A stretch of DNA of 64,000 nucleotides from Mycobacterium sp. SVM_VP21 (GTDB lineage: Bacteria > Actinomycetota > Actinomycetes > Mycobacteriales > Mycobacteriaceae): positions 1,240,001 to 1,304,000 of the forward strand of contig CP101406.1 of assembly GCA_024758765.1 (NCBI GenBank), read 5' to 3'. Below the pieces are notes generated by a model. The model ran no database searches, was not told where the DNA came from, and was given only the letters and a program-made list of their open reading frames with translations. The position numbers and the translations under genes are program-made. Positions 1-15,831 of this stretch are shown piece after piece; the stretch's first letter is position 1; each line of letters starts with the position of its first letter.

Positions 1-292
1 CGGCGGCGACGGCGGCAAAGGCGGTGACGGCTCCGACGGCGGGGACGGCGGCGACGGCGGCAACGGCGGCAAGGGGACCGGCTCGGGCTCCAACGGGACG
101 ATCGGTGACGGCGGCGCCGCCGGCCAAGGCGGCAAAGGCGGCGCGAGTGGTGTTGGCGGCAAGGCCGGTGCCGGCGGGGCGGCCCCGAGCGGCACCCCGG
201 GCGCAAAGGGCACGGTCGGGACAGCCGGCGGCATCGGAAAAGCCGGCGACGACGGCACGCCCGGCAAGCCAGGCGTTTTAGTCGGCTTCTGA
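1..292 (+). CDS. 3' end of a PGRS repeat protein (5' part lies outside the window)
   Basis: Codons begin at base 2 and stay open to a TGA at 290-292. The peptide is almost entirely Gly-Gly-X repeats (GGDGGKGGDG at the start) and ends in the collagen-like tail style of mycobacterial PGRS proteins (TPGAKGTVGTAGG, then GKPGVLVGF). Only the last 96 or so residues are visible, so the N-terminal type (PE or PE-less) cannot be told. The three PGRS genes downstream all have PE-less N-termini, so by context this one may too. The last 170 bases are nearly repeated at 630-785. The PGRS domain is a low-complexity, cell-surface or secreted region; no enzymatic role can be read from it. Confidence 0.8.
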   Translation, partial: GGDGGKGGDGSDGGDGGDGGNGGKGTGSGSNGTIGDGGAAGQGGKGGASGVGGKAGAGGAAPSGTPGAKGTVGTAGGIGKAGDDGTPGKPGVLVGF

Positions 293-320
293 GCGATTCA
301 GTCCGCTGACTGATGCGGCT

Positions 321-505
321 TCAGCGGCCGGGCTGACCGGGTTTGCCGTTGCCGCCGGCCAGGCCGCCGGGTGTGCCGGCTGCGCCGCCGGTGCCCGCGG
401 AACCGCCGCTGCCGGGGGTGCCGGGCGTCCCGTCGGAACCCTTGCCGGTGCCGGGGCCGGGGCCGCCGGCGCCGTGGTTGCCGCCGGTTCCGCCGCCGGG
501 GTGGC
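321..505 (-). pseudogene. Inverted PGRS 3' end fragment
   Basis: Read on the minus strand this stretch encodes a Gly-rich PGRS tail (GTGKGSDGTPGTPGSGG ... GGLAGGNGKPGQPGR) ending with a TGA at 321-323. Upstream of about base 505 (minus-strand direction) the reading frame loses its Gly periodicity, because those bases belong to a plus-strand PGRS fragment. No start codon with a ribosome binding site or signal sequence is attached. It is best read as a broken end of a PGRS gene joined head-to-head with the fragment at 495-785. The exact junction is blurred by the repetitive sequence. Confidence 0.6.
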
Positions 506-785
506 CGGGGTGAACAACGGCTACGGCGGCAAAGGCGGGGATGGCGGGACCGGCGGCGGCGTGGCCACGGGCGGATCCGGCAGCACCGCCGCCGACGGCT
601 ATGGCGGTGACGGCGGGGCCGGCGCGGCCGGCCAAGGCGGCAAAGGCGGCGCGGGTGGTGCCGGCGGAAAGGCCGGTGCCGGCGGGGCGGCCCCGAGCGG
701 CACCCCGGGCGCAAAGGGCACGGCCGGGACAGCCGGCAGCCTCGGAAAAGCCGGCGAAGACGGCGATCCGGGCAAGCCCGGCTGA
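495..785 (+). pseudogene. PGRS 3' end fragment, plus strand
   Basis: From about base 495 the plus strand encodes [17 protein letters not shown] and continues in PGRS repeats to TGA at 783-785. The VAGVNNG motif also occurs inside the PGRS gene at 24639, which supports a true coding origin. The frame can be extended back to a GTG at 474, but there is no ribosome binding site and no N-terminal domain, and the upstream bases are the inverted PGRS end. A 5'-truncated remnant is therefore likelier than a small gene. Its last 150 bases duplicate the gene end at 122-292. Confidence 0.6.
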
Positions 786-877
786 TCATGTGCTCGCCGA
801 ATGTGGGCTTGAGGCGCGATTCGCCTGAACCGTTATCCGCGCAGACCGTCCGCATCGTGGGCGGTGGTTGTGCCGGA

Positions 878-925
878 TGTGAGTAGTGGGTGCCGGGGTG
901 GGTCCGAAGACAAGTAGTGCGCTAC
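878..925 (+). promoter_or_regulatory. Conserved 48-bp upstream element of PGRS gene 1
   Basis: TGTGAGTAGT at 878-887 and GTAGTGCGCTAC at 914-925 are present with the same spacing upstream of the next PGRS gene (4992-5039). The right half is a near-perfect 12-bp palindrome here and a perfect one in the second copy. It lies 86 bases before the ATG at 1011. This fits an operator or promoter module shared by the two genes, or a repeat that travelled with them. The protein that would bind is unknown. Confidence 0.45.
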
Positions 926-1010
926 ACGCCGCGGGCCTGTGAACCGGCCAAGACTTACTGATGCCGCGTTGATGTGGGGGTTGACGTCGGGCGTATCGGA
1001 GGAGGTCGTC

Positions 1011-4000
1011 ATGTCGGGACAGCGCGGGAGTCGGCGACGTCACCGACCAAGCGGGCTTGGCCGGGCCCGGGTGCTGGGTGTCGGGACGTCGGTGGGCGCG
1101 TTTTTGACGTTCGGGCTGGCCCCGTGGGGCAGCACGCCGCCGGCGCGCGCCGACTTCGGGTTCGACGACCTGCTCGATTTGCTCGACCCCAGTTGGGCCG
1201 CCGGTGCCGTGGACCCCACCGTGCCCGACGCCGCCGCGGATTCGGGATCGTTTGATCTGAGCGCGCTCTACGACCAGTTCGTCTACCAGCCGATCCACAC
1301 CGCCGAGCAGGACTGGATCACCAGCTCGTTCGGCGAACAAGTCGACACCTTCCTCAACACCGCCTGGCATGAGGTGGGCGGCACCGGCATCCTGATCGGC
1401 GACGGCGATCCGGGCACGCAGGCCGACCCCACCGGCGGTGCCGGCGGGTTGTGGTTCGGCGACGGCGGAGCGGGCTGGGACTCCACGCAGTCCGGGGTCG
1501 CCGGCGGTGACGGCGGGATCGCCTACTTCGGCAACGGCGGCGACGGTGGGACCGGCGACGACGGCGGCAACGGCGGGGCCGGCGGCGATACCGCATTCGG
1601 TGTCGCCGGGGACGGCGGCGCCGGCGGCGCCGGTCCCACCGGCGTTGACGGCGGTGACGGCGGGGCCGGCGGTGACGCGACCGGTTTCTTCTTCGGTGAC
1701 GGCGGCGACGGCGGCAACGGCGGCACCGGCGCTGATGGTGGCGCGGGCGGGGCTGGCGGTAATGCCGGGGCGCTGGGTAACGGCGGGGCCGGCGGATCCG
1801 GCGGGTCGGGAGCGGCTGGTGTCAGCGGTGAAACCGCAAATGATGGCAACGGCATCGATGGCAACATCGGCGGTGCCGGTGGAGCCGGCGGCAACGGTGG
1901 ACTAGGTGGCTCGATCTCGGGCAACGGCGGGGCCGGCGGCCAAGGCGGCAGCGGCGGCCAAGGCGGGGCCGGCGGCACCGGCGCAGACGGCGGAGCCGGG
2001 GTGGCAGGCAGCAACAACGGCGCCGGCGGCAACGGTGGTAATGGCGGGAACGGCGGGAACGGCGGCAACGGCGGTGCGGGCGGGTCCGGCGGCGGTGTGG
2101 CCCAGCGCGGGTCGGGTAGCGCGGGCGCCAGCGGCAACGGCGGGGCCGCCGGTGACGGTGGTGCGGCCGGAAGACCCGGCGACGGCGGTATCGGTGCGGC
2201 CGGCACCGCGGCCGATCCCAACGGCGGCGCTGGCGGTGACGGCGGGGACCCGGGAACATTCGGCGCCGGTGGCTACGGCGGCGCGGCCGGCGGTGCGGAC
2301 GCCACCGCTGGCAGTAACGGCGGCTCCGGGGCCGCGATCACCGCGGTGGTCGGCAACGGCGGTAACGGCGGGGCCGGCTACAGCTTCACCGATGCCACCA
2401 CCGCGGGCGCTGACGGCGGTGACGGCGGGGCCGGCGGCAACGGCGGCCTGTACGGCAACGGCGGCAACGGCGGGGCCGGTGCCGCGGGCGCCAACGGCGC
2501 CGGAGGTGCCAACGCCACCACCGCGGGAGGTGATGGCGGCACCGGGCTGGCCGGCGGCAACGGCGGGGCCGGTGGTGTAGGTGGTGACGGCGGCGCCGAC
2601 GCCGGCAACGGTGGGGCCGGCGGAGCCGGCGGGGCCGGCGCCGACGGCGGCGCAGGCGGTAACGGCGCCACCGGCGCCGACGGCGCCACCCCAGGCGCCG
2701 ATGGCCAAAACGGCGGCGACGGCGCCAATGGCGGGGCCGGCGGTGCAGGTGGTGACGGCGGGGCCGGCGGGACCGCGTTGTCCTCGTCGGGCAGCAATGG
2801 CACCCAGGGCGCAGGCGGCAACGGCGGCAACGGCGGTAACGGCGGCACCCCCGGTGACGGCGGCAACGGCGCCACCGGCGCGGCCGGAATCAACGACGGT
2901 GACGGTGGCGGCGGCGGCAACGGGGGTGACCCCGGTGACGGCGGCGCGCGCGGGGCCGGCGGCACCGGCTCCACCCCGGGTGCCACCGGCGCGGCCGGTA
3001 GCACCCCCGACAGCGGCGGTGATGGCGGCAACGGCGGCAACGGCGGCAACGCCACCACCGCGGGCGCTGACGGCGGTGACGGCGGGGCCGGCGGCAACGG
3101 CGGCCTGTACGGCAACGGCGGCAACGGCGGGGCCGGTGCCGCGGGCGCCAACGGCGCCGGAGGTGCCAACGCCACCACCGCGGGAGGTGATGGCGGCACC
3201 GGGCTGGCCGGCGGCAACGGCGGTGTCGGTGGTGTGGGTGGTGACGGCGGCGCCGACGCCGGCAACGGTGGGGCCGGCGGAGCCGGCGGGGCCGGCGCCG
3301 ATGGTGGCGTAGGCGGTAACGGCGCCACCGGCGCCGACGGCGCCACCCCAGGCGCCGATGGCCAAAACGGCGGCGACGGCGCCAATGGCGGGGCCGGCGG
3401 TGCAGGTGGTGACGGCGGGGCCGGCGGGACCGCGTTGTCCTCGTCGGGCAGCAATGGCACCCAGGGCGCCGGCGGCAACGGCGGCAACGGCGGTAACGGC
3501 GGCACCCCCGGTGACGGCGGCAACGGCGCTGGCGGTGCCACCGGCGCAAGGGGGTTCAACGGCAATGCCGGCGGCAACGGCGGCAACGGCGGCAACGGGG
3601 GTGACCCCGGTGACGGCGGCGCGCGCGGGGCCGGCGGCACCGGCTCCACCCCGGGTGCCACCGGCGCGGCCGGTAGCACCCCCGACAGCGGCGGCAACGG
3701 CGGCAAGGGCGGCAGCGGCGGCTTGGGCGGCAACGCCGGCGGCCGCGGCGGAAACGGCGGCAACGGCGGCACATACGGCAGCGGCGGGGCTGGCGGCAAC
3801 GGCGGCAATAGCATTGGCAATGGCGGCGGCGGCGGTGGTGGCGCCGGCGGTAACGGGGTCGTCGGCGGCAACGGCGGTAACGGCGGCGCCGGCAACCGCG
3901 GCAGCTACTACGGCGGCGCCGGCGGCAACGGTGGCGGCCCTGGCGTCAGCGGCAGCGGCGGCGCCGGCGGTGGCGGTGGCACTCGCGGCGGCGTCGGCGG

Positions 4001-4403
4001 TGCCGGCCTCGGCGGCGGTGGCGGCGGTGCCGGCCTCGGCGGCTACGCCGACGGCGGAGGCAACGGGACCAGTACCAGCGGCGGCAACGGCGGCGGCAAC
4101 GACAACTACGCCGGCAACGGGGGCGCCGGCGGTACTGGGAGCACTGGCGGCGCCGGCGGCGGTGGCGGCGCCTACGACGGTGGGGGCGGTGGCGGCGGCG
4201 GCGGTGGCGGCGGCCCCGACGGCGGCGCGGGCGGCAACGGTGGCTACGGCCAGTACGGCGGCGGCGCGGGCGGCGGTGGCGGAGTCGGCGGCGCGGGCGG
4301 CGGTGGTGGCGTCGGCGGCGTCGCCACCGGCTACTTCGGTGGCGGTGGCGGCGGTGGCGGCGGTGGCGGCCTCAGCCTCGGGGTGCCGGGGCAGTCGGGA
4401 TAA
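1011..4403 (+). CDS. PE-less PGRS repeat protein 1 (1130 aa)
   Basis: The start at 1011 is chosen because GGAGG lies about 8 bases upstream and the protein then begins [10 protein letters not shown], matching the starts of the other PGRS genes here; an in-frame start at 939 lacks this. Residues 1-47 form a basic then hydrophobic secretion-type N-terminus ([15 protein letters not shown]) ending in PPARA before D48, a likely signal peptidase site. Residues 48-135 are non-repetitive ([29 protein letters not shown]). A LIGDG motif follows, reminiscent of the GRPLIGNGA linker of PE_PGRS proteins. The remaining ~990 residues are Gly-Gly-X repeats, turning almost purely Gly near the C-terminus, which ends VPGQSG. 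There is no PE domain, so type VII export by the usual PE signal is not expected. Residues 462 to about 895 hold a tandem duplication. The function is unknown; a surface or exported structural role is inferred. Confidence 0.85.
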   Translation: MSGQRGSRRRHRPSGLGRARVLGVGTSVGAFLTFGLAPWGSTPPARADFGFDDLLDLLDPSWAAGAVDPTVPDAAADSGSFDLSALYDQFVYQPIHTAEQDWITSSFGEQVDTFLNTAWHEVGGTGILIGDGDPGTQADPTGGAGGLWFGDGGAGWDSTQSGVAGGDGGIAYFGNGGDGGTGDDGGNGGAGGDTAFGVAGDGGAGGAGPTGVDGGDGGAGGDATGFFFGDGGDGGNGGTGADGGAGGAGGNAGALGNGGAGGSGGSGAAGVSGETANDGNGIDGNIGGAGGAGGNGGLGGSISGNGGAGGQGGSGGQGGAGGTGADGGAGVAGSNNGAGGNGGNGGNGGNGGNGGAGGSGGGVAQRGSGSAGASGNGGAAGDGGAAGRPGDGGIGAAGTAADPNGGAGGDGGDPGTFGAGGYGGAAGGADATAGSNGGSGAAITAVVGNGGNGGAGYSFTDATTAGADGGDGGAGGNGGLYGNGGNGGAGAAGANGAGGANATTAGGDGGTGLAGGNGGAGGVGGDGGADAGNGGAGGAGGAGADGGAGGNGATGADGATPGADGQNGGDGANGGAGGAGGDGGAGGTALSSSGSNGTQGAGGNGGNGGNGGTPGDGGNGATGAAGINDGDGGGGGNGGDPGDGGARGAGGTGSTPGATGAAGSTPDSGGDGGNGGNGGNATTAGADGGDGGAGGNGGLYGNGGNGGAGAAGANGAGGANATTAGGDGGTGLAGGNGGVGGVGGDGGADAGNGGAGGAGGAGADGGVGGNGATGADGATPGADGQNGGDGANGGAGGAGGDGGAGGTALSSSGSNGTQGAGGNGGNGGNGGTPGDGGNGAGGATGARGFNGNAGGNGGNGGNGGDPGDGGARGAGGTGSTPGATGAAGSTPDSGGNGGKGGSGGLGGNAGGRGGNGGNGGTYGSGGAGGNGGNSIGNGGGGGGGAGGNGVVGGNGGNGGAGNRGSYYGGAGGNGGGPGVSGSGGAGGGGGTRGGVGGAGLGGGGGGAGLGGYADGGGNGTSTSGGNGGGNDNYAGNGGAGGTGSTGGAGGGGGAYDGGGGGGGGGGGGPDGGAGGNGGYGQYGGGAGGGGGVGGAGGGGGVGGVATGYFGGGGGGGGGGGLSLGVPGQSG
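2394..3694 (+). repeat. Tandem duplication of a 657-bp PGRS module
   Basis: The segment starting GCCACCACCGCGGGCGCTG at 2394 recurs at 3051, exactly 657 bases (219 codons) later. The copies share distinctive non-repeat words in the same order: [48 protein letters not shown] and [18 protein letters not shown]. Few substitutions separate them. One local difference ([11 protein letters not shown] versus [14 protein letters not shown]) makes the second copy about six codons longer. The frame is kept, so this is an in-gene expansion. Confidence 0.85.
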
Positions 4404-4636
4404 ATCGCGCCCGCTGACCGGCCCGGTGTCGGGTCACGGCCACCGTGCCACGGCCTTCACCTTCACCAGGCACGGTGATGTCGTTCACCGAAACTGCTCA
4501 GCCCGGTGCGCACGCCGCCAGCGCCGCGCTCACCTCGTCGCCCACAGTTACGTCTCGGAAGTTTTGCCCAGTTCGGCTTGTAGTTTCTGTCGGTCCAGTT
4601 CAAAGACGCTGTCCAGGCCTTCGGACTCGATCTGCT

Positions 4637-4698
4637 GGTGCCGGTGTGAGTAGTGGGCGGGGCCGGCGGCGGCAACACCCACTACTCACACCGGCACC
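4637..4698. repeat. 21-bp perfect inverted repeat around a 20-bp spacer
   Basis: The left arm GGTGCCGGTGTGAGTAGTGG plus one G (4637-4657) is matched by its exact reverse complement at 4678-4698. The arm contains the GTGAGTAGT word of the 48-bp elements upstream of PGRS genes 1 and 2, with GTGCCGG before it as at 870-876. It could form a strong hairpin or mark a recombination joint. It is not followed by a T run, so an ordinary terminator is not supported. Confidence 0.65.
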
Positions 4699-4793
4699 GG
4701 CGGAGCGGCCGGCACCCCCACCAACCCCGTCGTCCCCCCGGCACCCCCGGCGCCAACGGCCACCCCGGCAGCAACGGCAACAGCGGCGTCTAA
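4687..4793 (+). pseudogene. Frameshifted PGRS 3' end remnant
   Basis: One frame reads HTGTGGAAGTP from 4687. After a C-rich stretch a different frame reads PGTPGANGHPGSNGNSGV and stops at TAA 4791-4793. Both pieces look like the collagen-like tail of a PGRS protein, so a frameshift in a degraded gene end is likely. The fragment begins inside the right arm of the inverted repeat. Its shortness keeps confidence low. Confidence 0.4.
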
Positions 4794-4991
4794 GACGACA
4801 AGCACCTCGACCTGACCCGGAGCTCCTCCGCGCGATCAAACTCGGCCGTCGCCGGACGACGAGGCATTCGCCGGGCCACCCTGGCGGGCCACCAGCAACT
4901 GCGGGCGGCCCCGACTGCTGGCCTGATCGGCAACGCCGGCTTGACGCAGCGACTCGATTTGCCGCTGAGCGAGCAGGTAGTCGGTGCGTGG

Positions 4992-5039
4992 TGTGAGTAG
5001 TCGGCGCGACAGTGGGCGCAAGGACAGGTAGTGCACTAC
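4992..5039 (+). promoter_or_regulatory. Conserved 48-bp upstream element of PGRS gene 2
   Basis: TGTGAGTAGT at 4992-5001 and the perfect 12-bp palindrome GTAGTGCACTAC at 5028-5039 repeat the element at 878-925 with identical internal spacing. The element lies 64 bases upstream of the ATG at 5104. The match is strongest at the two ends and weaker in the 26-base middle, as expected for two recognition half-elements. Function is inferred from position only. Confidence 0.5.
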
Positions 5040-5103
5040 GGGGGTCGGCATGACGTGCTGAGGGAAAGCTGAGGAGCACTTGGGCTTTCTACGGGAGGGT
5101 GTC

Positions 5104-8100
5104 ATGTCGGGTCAGCGACGTCGCGTCGGGCGTGTGGCAGTTGCGACCAGTGCGGTGGGAACATTCTTGGCGTTCGGGTTGTCTCCGCTTTCGGTGCCAG
5201 CGGCACGCGCCGACGGGTTCGACGAACTCCTGGACGACCTGGTCAGTTCGGCGATCGCCTGGTTTGGTTCGTCCGATCTGGCGGTAGCGGCCCCAGCCGA
5301 GGCGGACCCGTTGGCGGCGTTGGATGCCCTGGTGGCGACCACGATCAACCAGTTCATCTACAGCCCGCTTTATGACCTCGGTCAGAGCCTGGTCCAGTCT
5401 GGGGCGTTCGCGTCGCTGAACGAATTGTTCGCAACCGCGAACAGTTGCGGGATCGTCTGCAATGGCGTCGACGCCCATCTCGACACCGACACCGGTGATC
5501 TGGTCGGGGCCACCGGAGGAGGCTGGCTGTTCGGAGATGGCGGCGCCGGTCTTGACGGTTCGGCGGCGGGCGCGGCCGGGATGATAGGTAACGGTGGCGT
5601 CGGCGGTGACGGCGTGAGCAGCACCATCGCCGGCACCAGCATTGATGGGGGCGCCGGCGGTGACGGCGGCTGGCTACTGGGCAACGGCGGCGCCGGCGGT
5701 GCCGGCGGTGCCGGTGCCGCCGGTGATGGTGGCATCGGCGGCGCCGGTGGTGATGGTGGCGTCGGCGGCCGCGGCGGATTCTTATTCGGTGACGCCGGTG
5801 CCGGCGGTAATGGGGGTGCCGGTGGTGTCGGCGCCGACGGCATGGCGGGCACGCTCGGTTGGTCGGGGCTGTCAGATCCGGCGGCCACCGATGGGGCGGC
5901 AGGTGTCGCGGGCGGTCACGGTGGGACTGGACAGGTCGGTTTCAACGGCGGGGCCGGTGGGGCCGGCGGGGCGGGTGGTCAGGCCGGGTTGTTTGGGAAC
6001 TCCGGGACCGGCGGTAACGGTGGTAACGGCGGAGCAGCCGGTGTCGGCGGCAACGGGGGCAACGGTGGAAGCGGTGGCAGCGGCAACGCCAACACCGATG
6101 GGCTTGGCGGCATCGGTGGCGCGGGTGGCGACGCCGGCAGTGGTGCCGCCGGTGGCGTGGGCGGTGCCGGAGGTGCCGGCGGTGCTGGAGGGGCGGGAGG
6201 CTTCCTGGGGGTACACACCGCCGGCGCGGCCGGCGACGGCGGTGATGGTGGTGCCGGCGGTGCGGCCGGTGTAGCCGGCGATGGTGGCGCCGGCGGTGCG
6301 GGTGGCACCGGCACCACCGGTGGTGGTCTCGGTGGTGCGGGCGGCGCCGGCGGTGATCTGGGCACGGCCGGCGCCGGCGGCATAGGCGGTGCGGGCGGGG
6401 TGTCATCGGGCGTCTTCGCCGGCAACGACGGCAAAGCCGGTGTGGACGGCGTCGACGGAGCCTTGCCGAGCGGCCCGGCCGGCAACGGCGGTGCAGGCGG
6501 CGCTGGCGGCACAGGTGCTTCGGGCGCTTCCGGTGGTGCCGGCGGTGGCGGTGGTCACGGCGGCGATCACGGCAACGGCGGAACCGGCGGACGCGGCGGC
6601 GCGGGTGGCGCCGGCGGGGTCGATGAAGACGGCAACGGCCTGACGGGCGGCGCCGGCGGCCAGGGCGGCGCCGGCGGTGCCGGAGGCTCGGTCAGCGGTA
6701 ACGCCGGCGCAGGTGGCGACGGCGGCCAGGGTGGTGACGGCGGCAACGGTGCCCATGGCGCCGACGCCGCCGCCGACACAGGCGGCAACGGTGGTGACGG
6801 CGGCAATGCCGGAGCCGGCGGCGCGGGCGGCAACGGTGGGGCCGCGGGCGCCGCGGCGCACGGAGCGACTGGCCTCGGTGGTGACGCCGGCGACGGTGGC
6901 AACGCCGGTGCCGCCGGCACGGGTGGCAATGGTGCCGGCGGCGGTGCCACCGGCAAGGCCGGTGACGGCGGGGCCGGGGGTCACGGCGCCGACGGTGGGG
7001 CTGCCGGAACCGCCGGCAATGGCGGTTTGACCGGATCGGCCGGCTCCGACAGTGACGGCGGGGCTGGTGGCAACGGCGGCGACGGCCAGGTCGTCAACAT
7101 CGCCGAGTTCGTCGTCGCCCAGGCCGGCGGGAACGGCGGCAGCGGCGGTGCCGCCGGATCGATCGGGACCGGCGGCGCCGGCGGCGTCGGAGGGCTCGGC
7201 GCCACCGGCAGCAACGGTCACGACGGCACGGTGCCGGGTCAGCCGGGTGCACGTGGCGTCACCGGCGGCGACGGCGGCAACGGCGGTAACGGTGGGGCCG
7301 GCGGTGCGGTCTCCGGTGACGGCGGTGCCGGCGGTGCCGCCGGTGATGGAGGCACCGGCGGCAACGGGGGCACCGGCGCCGGTGGGACGCTGTCCACCCC
7401 CAACGGCAGTACCGGCGGGAAAGGCGCTGATGGCGGCACCGGGGGCCTCGGCGGCCAGGGCGGCTCAGCCAACAACGGCAACGGCGGCGCCGGTGGCGCC
7501 GCGGGTAACGGCGGCAACGCCGGCAACGGCGGCAACGGCGGCAACGGCGGCAACGGCGGCACCACCGACACCGCCGGTGCCGGCGGCACCGGGGGTAACG
7601 GCGGCGACCGCGGTGCGGCAGGCGTTGCCGGGGACGGTGGCGTCAGTTCCGGTGGCGGAATCGACGGCAGCACCGGCGCAACCGGCCACGACGGCACCGC
7701 CGGTGGCCACGGCGGCACCGGCGGCAAGGGCGGCGACGGGCAGGTGGTCACCATCAACGGTGCCGCGGTCGTCCAGAACGGCGGCGACGGGGGCACCGGT
7801 GGTGACGGCGGCGTCGCGGGCCTCGGCGGCAACGGCGGCACGGGCGGTCGCGGCGCCGACGACGCCCCCACCACCGCGGGCGCTTCCGCCACCGGCGGCG
7901 ACGGCGGCACGGGCGGCGACGGCGGCACGGGCGGGCTGCTGGCCGACGGCACCACTCGGGCCGCCCAGGGCGACGGCGGTGCTGGCGGTGCCGGCGGAAA
8001 CGGCACCGGCAACTCCGGCGGGGCCGGCACCGGCGGCAACGGTGGTAACGGCGGCAACGGCCTGCACGGCGGCACCGGCGGCACCGGCGGCACCGGCACC

Positions 8101-9000
8101 AGCGACGGCTCAAACGTCCTCAGCACCGGCGGCACCGGCGGCAACGGCGGTCTGGGCAACGTCGGCGGCCGTGGCGGCGACGGTGGCGCCGGCGGCGCTG
8201 CCGCCGCCGGCGATGGTGTCGCCCTGGGCGGGGGCGGCGGAGGCGGAGGCGGAGGAAACGGCGGCGACGGCGGCGACGGCGGAACCGGCGGCCTCGCCAC
8301 TGCCTCGGTGAACGGTGTCGCCGCATCTGGTGGTGGCGGTGGAGGCGGCGGCACCAGCACCACCGGCGCACCCGGATTCAGCTATCCGACCGGCAGCGGC
8401 CCCACCGACTTTCAGGGCGGCGGCGACGGTGGCGGCGGCAGGTTCGGTGGGGGCGGCGGCGGGGCCGGCTCTTACTACGGCGGCCCGGGGAACGGCGGCC
8501 GCGGCGCCACCGGCACCGTCGCCGGGACCGGCGGAGGCGGCGGTACCGGCGACAACGGCACGGTCGCGGGCGGTGGGGGCGGTGGCGGAGGCTACAGCGC
8601 AGCCGGCGCCGGCGACACCGGCGGCGGAGGTGGCTACTTCTACGGCTACGGCGGCGGTGACGGCGGGGGCGGCGACTTCGGCGGCGGCGGTGGAGGCGGC
8701 GGCGCCGCATTCGGTGGTGGCGGAGGCGGCGGTGGTGGCGCCAGCGCCAACAGCGGCGGCGGCGGTGGAGGCGGCGGTGCCGGCGGCACCGGCGGAGGCG
8801 GTGGTGGTGGCGGCGGTACGGGTGTCGGCGGCGGTGGCGCCGGCATATGGGGTGCTGCCGGTGCTGGTCATGGCGGCGGCGGAGACGGTCAATCCGGAGC
8901 GGACGGTGGCGCCGGCGGTGCCGGCAGCGGTGGTGCTGCCGGCGGATCCGGCGGCACCAGCGGTAACAGTCAGGGCCAGCCCGGTCAGCCCGGCGCATGA
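5104..9000 (+). CDS. PE-less PGRS repeat protein 2 (1298 aa)
   Basis: The start at 5104 follows GGGAGGG and gives [10 protein letters not shown], parallel to the neighbouring genes. Residues 1-36 are a basic/hydrophobic export sequence ([14 protein letters not shown]) ending PAARA before D37. Residues 37 to about 140 are non-repetitive and differ from genes 1 and 3, though [11 protein letters not shown] echoes the YQPIH region; two cysteines lie in NSCGIVCNG. The LIGNGA-type linker is replaced by [12 protein letters not shown]. The rest is PGRS, with a Gly-only C-terminal quarter containing Tyr (YFYGYGGG) and the tail GQPGQPGA. The TGA overlaps the ATG at 8997, and gene 3 starts only 41 bases on, so the two are probably co-transcribed. 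The function is unknown. Confidence 0.85.
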   Translation: MSGQRRRVGRVAVATSAVGTFLAFGLSPLSVPAARADGFDELLDDLVSSAIAWFGSSDLAVAAPAEADPLAALDALVATTINQFIYSPLYDLGQSLVQSGAFASLNELFATANSCGIVCNGVDAHLDTDTGDLVGATGGGWLFGDGGAGLDGSAAGAAGMIGNGGVGGDGVSSTIAGTSIDGGAGGDGGWLLGNGGAGGAGGAGAAGDGGIGGAGGDGGVGGRGGFLFGDAGAGGNGGAGGVGADGMAGTLGWSGLSDPAATDGAAGVAGGHGGTGQVGFNGGAGGAGGAGGQAGLFGNSGTGGNGGNGGAAGVGGNGGNGGSGGSGNANTDGLGGIGGAGGDAGSGAAGGVGGAGGAGGAGGAGGFLGVHTAGAAGDGGDGGAGGAAGVAGDGGAGGAGGTGTTGGGLGGAGGAGGDLGTAGAGGIGGAGGVSSGVFAGNDGKAGVDGVDGALPSGPAGNGGAGGAGGTGASGASGGAGGGGGHGGDHGNGGTGGRGGAGGAGGVDEDGNGLTGGAGGQGGAGGAGGSVSGNAGAGGDGGQGGDGGNGAHGADAAADTGGNGGDGGNAGAGGAGGNGGAAGAAAHGATGLGGDAGDGGNAGAAGTGGNGAGGGATGKAGDGGAGGHGADGGAAGTAGNGGLTGSAGSDSDGGAGGNGGDGQVVNIAEFVVAQAGGNGGSGGAAGSIGTGGAGGVGGLGATGSNGHDGTVPGQPGARGVTGGDGGNGGNGGAGGAVSGDGGAGGAAGDGGTGGNGGTGAGGTLSTPNGSTGGKGADGGTGGLGGQGGSANNGNGGAGGAAGNGGNAGNGGNGGNGGNGGTTDTAGAGGTGGNGGDRGAAGVAGDGGVSSGGGIDGSTGATGHDGTAGGHGGTGGKGGDGQVVTINGAAVVQNGGDGGTGGDGGVAGLGGNGGTGGRGADDAPTTAGASATGGDGGTGGDGGTGGLLADGTTRAAQGDGGAGGAGGNGTGNSGGAGTGGNGGNGGNGLHGGTGGTGGTGTSDGSNVLSTGGTGGNGGLGNVGGRGGDGGAGGAAAAGDGVALGGGGGGGGGGNGGDGGDGGTGGLATASVNGVAASGGGGGGGGTSTTGAPGFSYPTGSGPTDFQGGGDGGGGRFGGGGGGAGSYYGGPGNGGRGATGTVAGTGGGGGTGDNGTVAGGGGGGGGYSAAGAGDTGGGGGYFYGYGGGDGGGGDFGGGGGGGGAAFGGGGGGGGGASANSGGGGGGGGAGGTGGGGGGGGGTGVGGGGAGIWGAAGAGHGGGGDGQSGADGGAGGAGSGGAAGGSGGTSGNSQGQPGQPGA

Positions 9001-9041
9001 GTAGTCGTCACAGCAACAGCAGGAATTACAGGGAGGTTCCC

Positions 9042-14975
<5,934 letters not shown>

Positions 14976-15016
14976 CGCGTTACCGGTCTCCGCGGACGGC
15001 CCTTACCCTCGATTCC

Positions 15017-15403
15017 ATGGCCAAGTCCGTCGACCTCGCCCGCCTGGGCGAGCTGTTGCCCGGTTACCCGTTCGCATTCCTGGTGACCGTCGGCGACGAC
15101 TACCGGGTGCGCACCACCGCGATCACCCCGACCTTCGACGGCACCCGGGTGGATGTCGGCCCGGTCGGCATGCACGGCCGGCAGAACATGTCGGCGCGCG
15201 CCGGCGTCACCCTGATCTGGCCGTCGTGCGACGTCGGCGAGTACTCACTGTTGGTCGACGGCCAAGCCGAGCTTCCCGAGGACCCGACCGCCCCGGTGCT
15301 GGTGACACCGACCAAGGCCCTGCTGCACCGGCCGGTGTTCGAGGCCGGAACCCAGCAGGCGGTCGGCACCGCCCATGACTGCGTGCAACTCAAGGCAGAT
15401 TGA
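15017..15403 (+). CDS. Pyridoxamine 5'-phosphate oxidase-family (FMN split-barrel) protein A
   Basis: This 128-aa protein has the split-barrel pattern: a helix (LARLGELLPGYPFAFLVTVG), a strand pair (VRTTAITPTFDG), the RQNMSARAGVTLIWP segment after the flavin or F420-binding turn, and VDGQAEL. Small proteins of this fold in mycobacteria bind FMN, F420 or haem, and the cofactor cannot be fixed here. It is about the minimal family size. It lies 41 bases after PGRS gene 3 and overlaps the frame preceding its paralogue at 15430. The pair looks like a tandem duplication with moderate divergence. A redox or stress role is inferred only. Confidence 0.75.
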   Translation: MAKSVDLARLGELLPGYPFAFLVTVGDDYRVRTTAITPTFDGTRVDVGPVGMHGRQNMSARAGVTLIWPSCDVGEYSLLVDGQAELPEDPTAPVLVTPTKALLHRPVFEAGTQQAVGTAHDCVQLKAD

Positions 15404-15429
15404 CAGTCGGCGGGTTTAGGCTCGAATCC

Positions 15430-15831
15430 ATGAGTTCTGCCGTGGATTTCGAGCGACTCGCAGAGAAGCTGGCGGGCCACGACTACGCCTATCTGATCAC
15501 CGTCGACACCGAGAATCGCCCGCATCCGGTACCGGTGATGCCGGTGCTTGACGGCGACACCGTGCGCATCGACGCACTCGGCGGCCGACGCAGCCGGGCG
15601 AATCTGGCCCGCAGCAGCGACGTCACGGTGATGTGGCCGCCGCCGGCGCCGGGCGGCTACACCGTCATCGTCGACGGCACCGCTCAGGTCTCCGATGCCG
15701 GTGAGCTGGCCAGCGTGACGATCTCCCCCACGCGCGCGGTGCTGATCCGGGTCGCCACGCCCGAATCACCGGGCGAAACCCCTTGCTACAGCGACTGTGT
15801 GGACCTGAAGCTCACTGCGCAGGAAGCGTAA
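15430..15831 (+). CDS. Pyridoxamine 5'-phosphate oxidase-family (FMN split-barrel) protein B
   Basis: The chosen start gives MSSAVDFERLAEKLAGHDYA, which aligns with the beginning of protein A; an upstream in-frame start at 15400 would overlap the previous stop. The 133-aa chain repeats the landmarks of protein A: YLITVDTENRPHPVPVMP, RSRANLARSSDVTVMWP, and VDGTAQV. Both end in a Cys-Val-x-Leu-Lys motif (DCVQLKAD and DCVDLKLTAQEA). It converges on the cobU fusion gene, and its stop overlaps the end of that gene by about 20 bases. Cofactor and substrate are unknown. Confidence 0.75.
   Translation: MSSAVDFERLAEKLAGHDYAYLITVDTENRPHPVPVMPVLDGDTVRIDALGGRRSRANLARSSDVTVMWPPPAPGGYTVIVDGTAQVSDAGELASVTISPTRAVLIRVATPESPGETPCYSDCVDLKLTAQEA

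Larger units (their letters stand above)
122..785 (+). repeat. Direct repeat of PGRS 3' ends (122-292 and 630-785)
   Basis: Bases 122-270 and 630-778 run in register at an offset of 508 with few substitutions. Both encode AAGQGGKGGA, then KAGAGGAAPSGTPGAKGT and a GKPG ending. The left copy ends GKPGVLVGF and the right copy ends GKPG followed directly by TGA. Such similarity in non-Gly codons points to recent duplication or gene conversion rather than chance PGRS likeness. Confidence 0.75.
4404..5103. other. 700-bp intergenic region between PGRS genes 1 and 2
   Basis: No intact gene is supported here. The region holds a 21-bp inverted repeat (4637-4698), a frameshifted PGRS tail (4687-4793) and the 48-bp element at 4992-5039 before PGRS gene 2. 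Open frames such as 4445-4996 have no family likeness and no ribosome binding site. The rest shows nothing recognisable. Confidence 0.6.

Noticed and set aside
4445..4996. A 183-codon frame between PGRS genes 1 and 2
   Set aside because: It is low-complexity, has no ribosome binding site and overlaps an inverted repeat and a PGRS remnant.
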